A stretch of 15,165 nt of DNA. It comes from an archaeon (GTDB lineage: Archaea; EX4484-52; B79-G9). Numbering within the stretch: the stretch's first letter is position 1; each line of letters starts with the position of its first letter. A program made the translations under genes and the position numbers. The DNA lies in contig DAOVNB010000005.1 of the NCBI GenBank assembly GCA_030630425.1, forward strand, positions 1 through 15,165. The letters are read 5' to 3'. Of this stretch, positions 12,796 through 15,165 are shown piece after piece. The notes beneath the pieces were generated by a model that was not told the origin of the DNA, searched no databases, and was given only the letters and a program-made list of their open reading frames with translations.

Positions 12796-13863
12796 TTATA
12801 TTTCCCGCTCAACAAGAAAATCAATGAATGATTCGAGTGTTTTTTTTGCACTTGAGTCTTCAAGAACGGTTTCTGCAGCAACCCATGCGTCTTTTGCAAG
12901 TTCATGCGCCTTGTTTTTGGCGTATTCTATGCTTCCCTGTGCTTTTATGATATCTATTGCTTCAGATATTAGTTTTTCATCTGTTGTGTGCTTGTTTAGA
13001 ATTTCAATTAATCTTTCTTTTTCGCTTTTGTTCGCTTTTGAGATGGTGTGTATTACCATTAAAGTCCTTTTTCCTTCAGTTATGTCATTCCCGTATGTTT
13101 TTCCGAATTTGTTGTCTTTCCTGTCTGCTGTTATGTCGAGTATGTCATCCTGTATCTGAAAAGCGACACCAATGGCTTCTGCCATTGCACCGAGTTTTTC
13201 TTCCTGCTTATTACTTCCTTCTGCAAAAACAACTGCAAGCTTTGCCGCCATCCGAGATAGTGTTCCTGTCTTAAACGCGCACATCTGCAGGTACTCTTCT
13301 TCGGTTATGTTTTCTTTTTTGCCCTTATGCCAATAGATATCTGAGCCCTGGCCATATGCAAGGTTTATCATTTCCTGACAGTAGACATCATATGCCTTTG
13401 CTTTTGTTTCGAAGGATAGGTCCTTTTGGTCTATAAGTGTTTTTAGCGGAAGATAATACATGGCATTTCCTGCATTTACTGCAACATCGACGCCGTATTT
13501 TTTGTGCGTTGTTGGCTTGCCGCGCCTTAAATTTGCACTATCCTCGACATCGTCAACCATAAGTGTGCCGTTGTGTACTACTTCGGGTATTGACGCGAAT
13601 TTTTTGAGTTTTTCAACATCCCCATCTAAAGCTTCGACTATAAGAAGAAACAATGCCGGCCGCCATCGTTTGCCCCCACGGTCAAGCAAATCCCATATGG
13701 GTTCATGCACTGCTTTTTTGGCTGAATCTATGCAGTGGGTGAAACGCGGCTTTCCGCAGATGTTATCAATTGCGTTTTTATCTGGGTTCCTCGGAATCTG
13801 TGTTTCTATAATATTATCTATCTGCGGTTTTTTCTTTTCTAAATAGTTGATTATGTCTTCCAT
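12796..13863 (-). CDS. Polyprenyl (geranylgeranyl-type) diphosphate synthase
   Basis: A 355-residue all-helical trans-prenyltransferase that condenses isopentenyl diphosphate onto allylic diphosphates, supplying chains for archaeal ether lipids and glycan carriers. Motifs are GGKRWRP (63-69), the first Asp-rich motif DDVED (104-108) followed by RRG (113-115), KTGTLSRMAA (198-207), the second Asp-rich motif FQIQDDILD (235-243) and GKTYGNDITEGK (254-265). All metal- and diphosphate-binding residues are present. The residue five before the first Asp motif is Gly (99), with Thr at -4. Archaeal C20 synthases often have an aromatic residue at -5, so a longer product is possible; chain length cannot be fixed from this alone. 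The start is ATG 13863; the TTG at 13872 is unlikely. A minus-strand TATAAATTAT box (13901-13910) gives a leader of about 17 nt. The gene is divergent from the SpoIIM-family gene. Confidence 0.93.
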   Translation of the reverse strand: MEDIINYLEKKKPQIDNIIETQIPRNPDKNAIDNICGKPRFTHCIDSAKKAVHEPIWDLLDRGGKRWRPALFLLIVEALDGDVEKLKKFASIPEVVHNGTLMVDDVEDSANLRRGKPTTHKKYGVDVAVNAGNAMYYLPLKTLIDQKDLSFETKAKAYDVYCQEMINLAYGQGSDIYWHKGKKENITEEEYLQMCAFKTGTLSRMAAKLAVVFAEGSNKQEEKLGAMAEAIGVAFQIQDDILDITADRKDNKFGKTYGNDITEGKRTLMVIHTISKANKSEKERLIEILNKHTTDEKLISEAIDIIKAQGSIEYAKNKAHELAKDAWVAAETVLEDSSAKKTLESFIDFLVEREI

Positions 13864-13900
13864 ATTAAACAACTCGTTGTGGTGTGCTTTTTTGAATAAG

Positions 13901-13922
13901 ATAATTTATAAGTCTTTATAAG
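13901..13922. promoter_or_regulatory. Shared divergent promoter of the prenyl synthase and SpoIIM-family genes
   Basis: CTTTATAAG (13914-13922) is centred 27 nt before the SpoIIM ATG at 13945, leaderless spacing. On the other strand ACTTATAAAG and ACTTATAAAT occur in tandem, the second (13901-13910) serving the prenyl synthase. The two boxes nearly overlap, so the genes may compete for transcription factors. Confidence 0.55.
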
Positions 13923-13944
13923 TTGCTGCAACCATATATTATTT

Positions 13945-14751
13945 ATGGTGTTTGAAGCGCTTTTAAAGTCAAAGGATGTTGAAAGAAGCCCGTGGGAGAT
14001 GCTTTTCTATGGCATTCTTGTGACCACTGTGTCTTTATGGGTCGCGTATTTTATTTTTCCGTCAGCAGCGTCGGTTGTTTTTCTTTTTTTGATCACAATA
14101 GCCGCTTTTCCTGTAATGTATAATGTATTAAAAGATGAAGAGGATGAAGATGAGCAGCTTGCAGGGGTCAGTAAAGGATTTTTTGAGCGCCACAACAAAG
14201 TCATATGGGTTTATTCCTACTTGTTTTTAGGGATTATTGTGGGCGCTTCCTTTTGGTATTCCGCGCTTCCTGAAAGCTATACAAATATTATGTTTTCCCA
14301 GCAGATATCAACAATTGCATCCATTCAGGGGGTGACCGGGCATACAGCTTATGGCAGCAGTTTTTTCCCGATACTTTTTAATAACCTTAAAGTCACATTC
14401 ATCGCATTTGTGATGTCTTTCTTTTTTGGTACGGGCGCTCTTTTCATAATAAGCTGGAATGCTTCGGTTATTGCTGTTTTTTTAAGCAGGACCGCGTTAG
14501 AGCTTTCACATGCAGGCGGCTCCCTTATAATGGGGCATTTTGCTGCATTCTTCTCAATTGCGCTTCACGGCATACCTGAAGTTGTTGCTTATTTTATCGC
14601 AGGGATTGCCGGAGGCATACTATCTATAGGGATTATCAGAGGCACGCATGATGCCGCAATAACCAAAGATGCATTTTTACTTTTTGGCGCATCTGTCGCT
14701 GTTCTTGTTTTTGCGGCTGCAATTGAGGCGTTTGTGACGCCGGTTTTGTGA
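13945..14751 (+). CDS. SpoIIM-family integral membrane protein
   Basis: A 268-residue polytopic membrane protein of the SpoIIM family (PF01944), widespread in non-sporulating archaea and bacteria. Hydrophobic segments are near 20-38, 42-58, 88-106, 148-168, 170-182, 197-226 and 243-265. An acidic cytoplasmic loop (DEEDEDE, 64-70) lies between the second and third. Family features include NNLKV (146-150) before the FGTGALF segment, WNASV (171-175), and HGIPEVVAYFIAGIAGG (208-224). The molecular function in archaea is unknown; links to membrane remodelling or transport are suggested for the family. The start is ATG 13945, with the box A 27 nt upstream and no ribosome site. The neighbouring prenyl synthase also serves the membrane, but the genes are divergent rather than in one operon. 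The sequence appears intact. Confidence 0.88.
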   Translation: MVFEALLKSKDVERSPWEMLFYGILVTTVSLWVAYFIFPSAASVVFLFLITIAAFPVMYNVLKDEEDEDEQLAGVSKGFFERHNKVIWVYSYLFLGIIVGASFWYSALPESYTNIMFSQQISTIASIQGVTGHTAYGSSFFPILFNNLKVTFIAFVMSFFFGTGALFIISWNASVIAVFLSRTALELSHAGGSLIMGHFAAFFSIALHGIPEVVAYFIAGIAGGILSIGIIRGTHDAAITKDAFLLFGASVAVLVFAAAIEAFVTPVL

Positions 14752-14842
14752 GTATTGCGTATGACCACATTAAATAGGTGTGTTGTGTGAAATAAAGTTC
14801 GTAAAACTTGTTTTATGCGTAATAAGCCGCGAGGAGATATAA

Positions 14843-15165
14843 ATGAAAGTAAATAAACCTTCTGAAAACGAAATAGAAAAGTACTTAAAAAAATGGGATA
14901 CACTTGAAAACTATGTCCTTCAGGAAAGCAGTTTAAAAAAACTATTCTCGGTAACTTATCCTTTAAATACTGATATGGACAATGTTTTAGTAAAAGTCTG
15001 TTCATTAAATGATTTTTATAGTACAAATATATTTTCACCGTTTATTATCGCAAAACACATTTTATCTCTAAAAATTGACGAACGCCTTCAGAATGAAGAC
15101 TTGTTATTAGTAAATGATATTGCAAAAGTTAAGGTAAATAGAAATAAAAAAATTAACTTTTATTC
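14843..15165 (+). CDS. AT-rich protein of unknown function, cut by the window end
   Basis: An open frame of 107 codons runs off the right edge with no stop. It starts at ATG 14843, six bases after GAGGAG (14831-14836), a clear ribosome site. The visible product begins MKVNKPSENEIEKYLKKWD and continues with charged helices. A pattern VCSLNDFYSTNIF...AKHIL...DERLQNEDLLLVNDIA (about residues 53-93) recalls uncharacterised bacterial proteins of about 200 residues found patchily among genomes; I cannot name the family. Base use differs sharply from neighbours: my count from 14881 to 15165 gives about 26% G+C, while spot-checked lines of the SpoIIM-family gene exceed 40%. Codons favour TTA and ATA. 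With the patchy family, this suggests recent acquisition. Lys/Asn/Ile-rich content also fits. The function is unknown. Confidence 0.7.
   Translation, partial: MKVNKPSENEIEKYLKKWDTLENYVLQESSLKKLFSVTYPLNTDMDNVLVKVCSLNDFYSTNIFSPFIIAKHILSLKIDERLQNEDLLLVNDIAKVKVNRNKKINFY

Noticed and set aside
13945..14751. Sporulation function from the SpoIIM name
   Set aside because: The family is widespread in organisms that do not sporulate, and no other sporulation genes are present.
14589..15038. 149-codon minus-strand frame at the right edge
   Set aside because: It overlaps the conserved C-terminal membrane segments of the SpoIIM-family gene and the ribosome-site-led frame starting at 14843.
1..15165. CRISPR array, C/D-box RNA or rRNA/tRNA genes
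   Set aside because: No regularly spaced direct repeats, no convincing C/D box pairs and no tRNA-like signatures were seen on either strand by reading.

Overview
The window is archaeal. The evidence is the gene content (UPF0147, a group II chaperonin/thermosome, a HemK2-type methyltransferase of the archaeal release-factor class, an isoprenoid diphosphate synthase, a single-domain KaiC-like ATPase and archaeal SpoIIM) together with promoter architecture. Many genes have an A/T-rich box A about 26-29 nt before the start codon, which implies leaderless mRNAs. The compact layout, a wHTH regulator carrying an S-layer-like domain, and a signal-peptide surface protein with a CGDG-type cysteine cluster suggest a small-genome (DPANN-like) archaeon. 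That placement is inference, because no rRNA marker is present.

Layout. 1-1719: UPF0147 and, upstream on the same (-) strand, a wHTH-DHH phosphoesterase. 1720-1957: a gene-free stretch with three nested palindromes. 1958-4538: a single-pass membrane protein (+) converging on glmS (-). 4539-4721: a divergent promoter region serving glmS and the S-layer-domain wHTH regulator (4722-5669, +). 5729-5932: a 67-residue cysteine-rich protein (+), converging on an 824-residue cell-surface protein (5934-8408, -). The surface protein follows the HemK2-like methyltransferase gene on the same strand. 9057-10721: the thermosome gene (-), apparently with an unusually long, structured 5' leader (10722 to about 10932). 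11007-11849: a wHTH protein of unknown effector domain (-). 11850-12043: a structured intergenic stretch. 12044-13863: a KaiC-like ATPase and a polyprenyl diphosphate synthase (both -). 13945-14751: SpoIIM-family membrane protein (+). 14843-end: an AT-rich, window-truncated gene of unknown function (+).

How the genes fit together. Several serve the cell envelope. GlmS makes glucosamine-6-phosphate for UDP-GlcNAc. The 824-residue protein has about a dozen N-glycosylation sequons. The isoprenoid synthase supplies membrane lipid and glycan-carrier chains. Two more membrane proteins are present, and a regulator divergent from glmS carries a domain resembling an S-layer protein. The rest is housekeeping: release-factor methylation, protein folding and nucleotide/oligonucleotide hydrolysis.

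The least-explained material is the palindromic DNA around 10761-10914, where a hairpin like an IS200/IS605 element end sits beside a three-way-junction palindrome inside the likely thermosome leader. Next are the cysteine-rich microprotein with an operator-like palindrome in its promoter, the S-layer-domain regulator, and the AT-rich gene at the right edge. No tRNA, rRNA, CRISPR array or intact transposase gene was seen.
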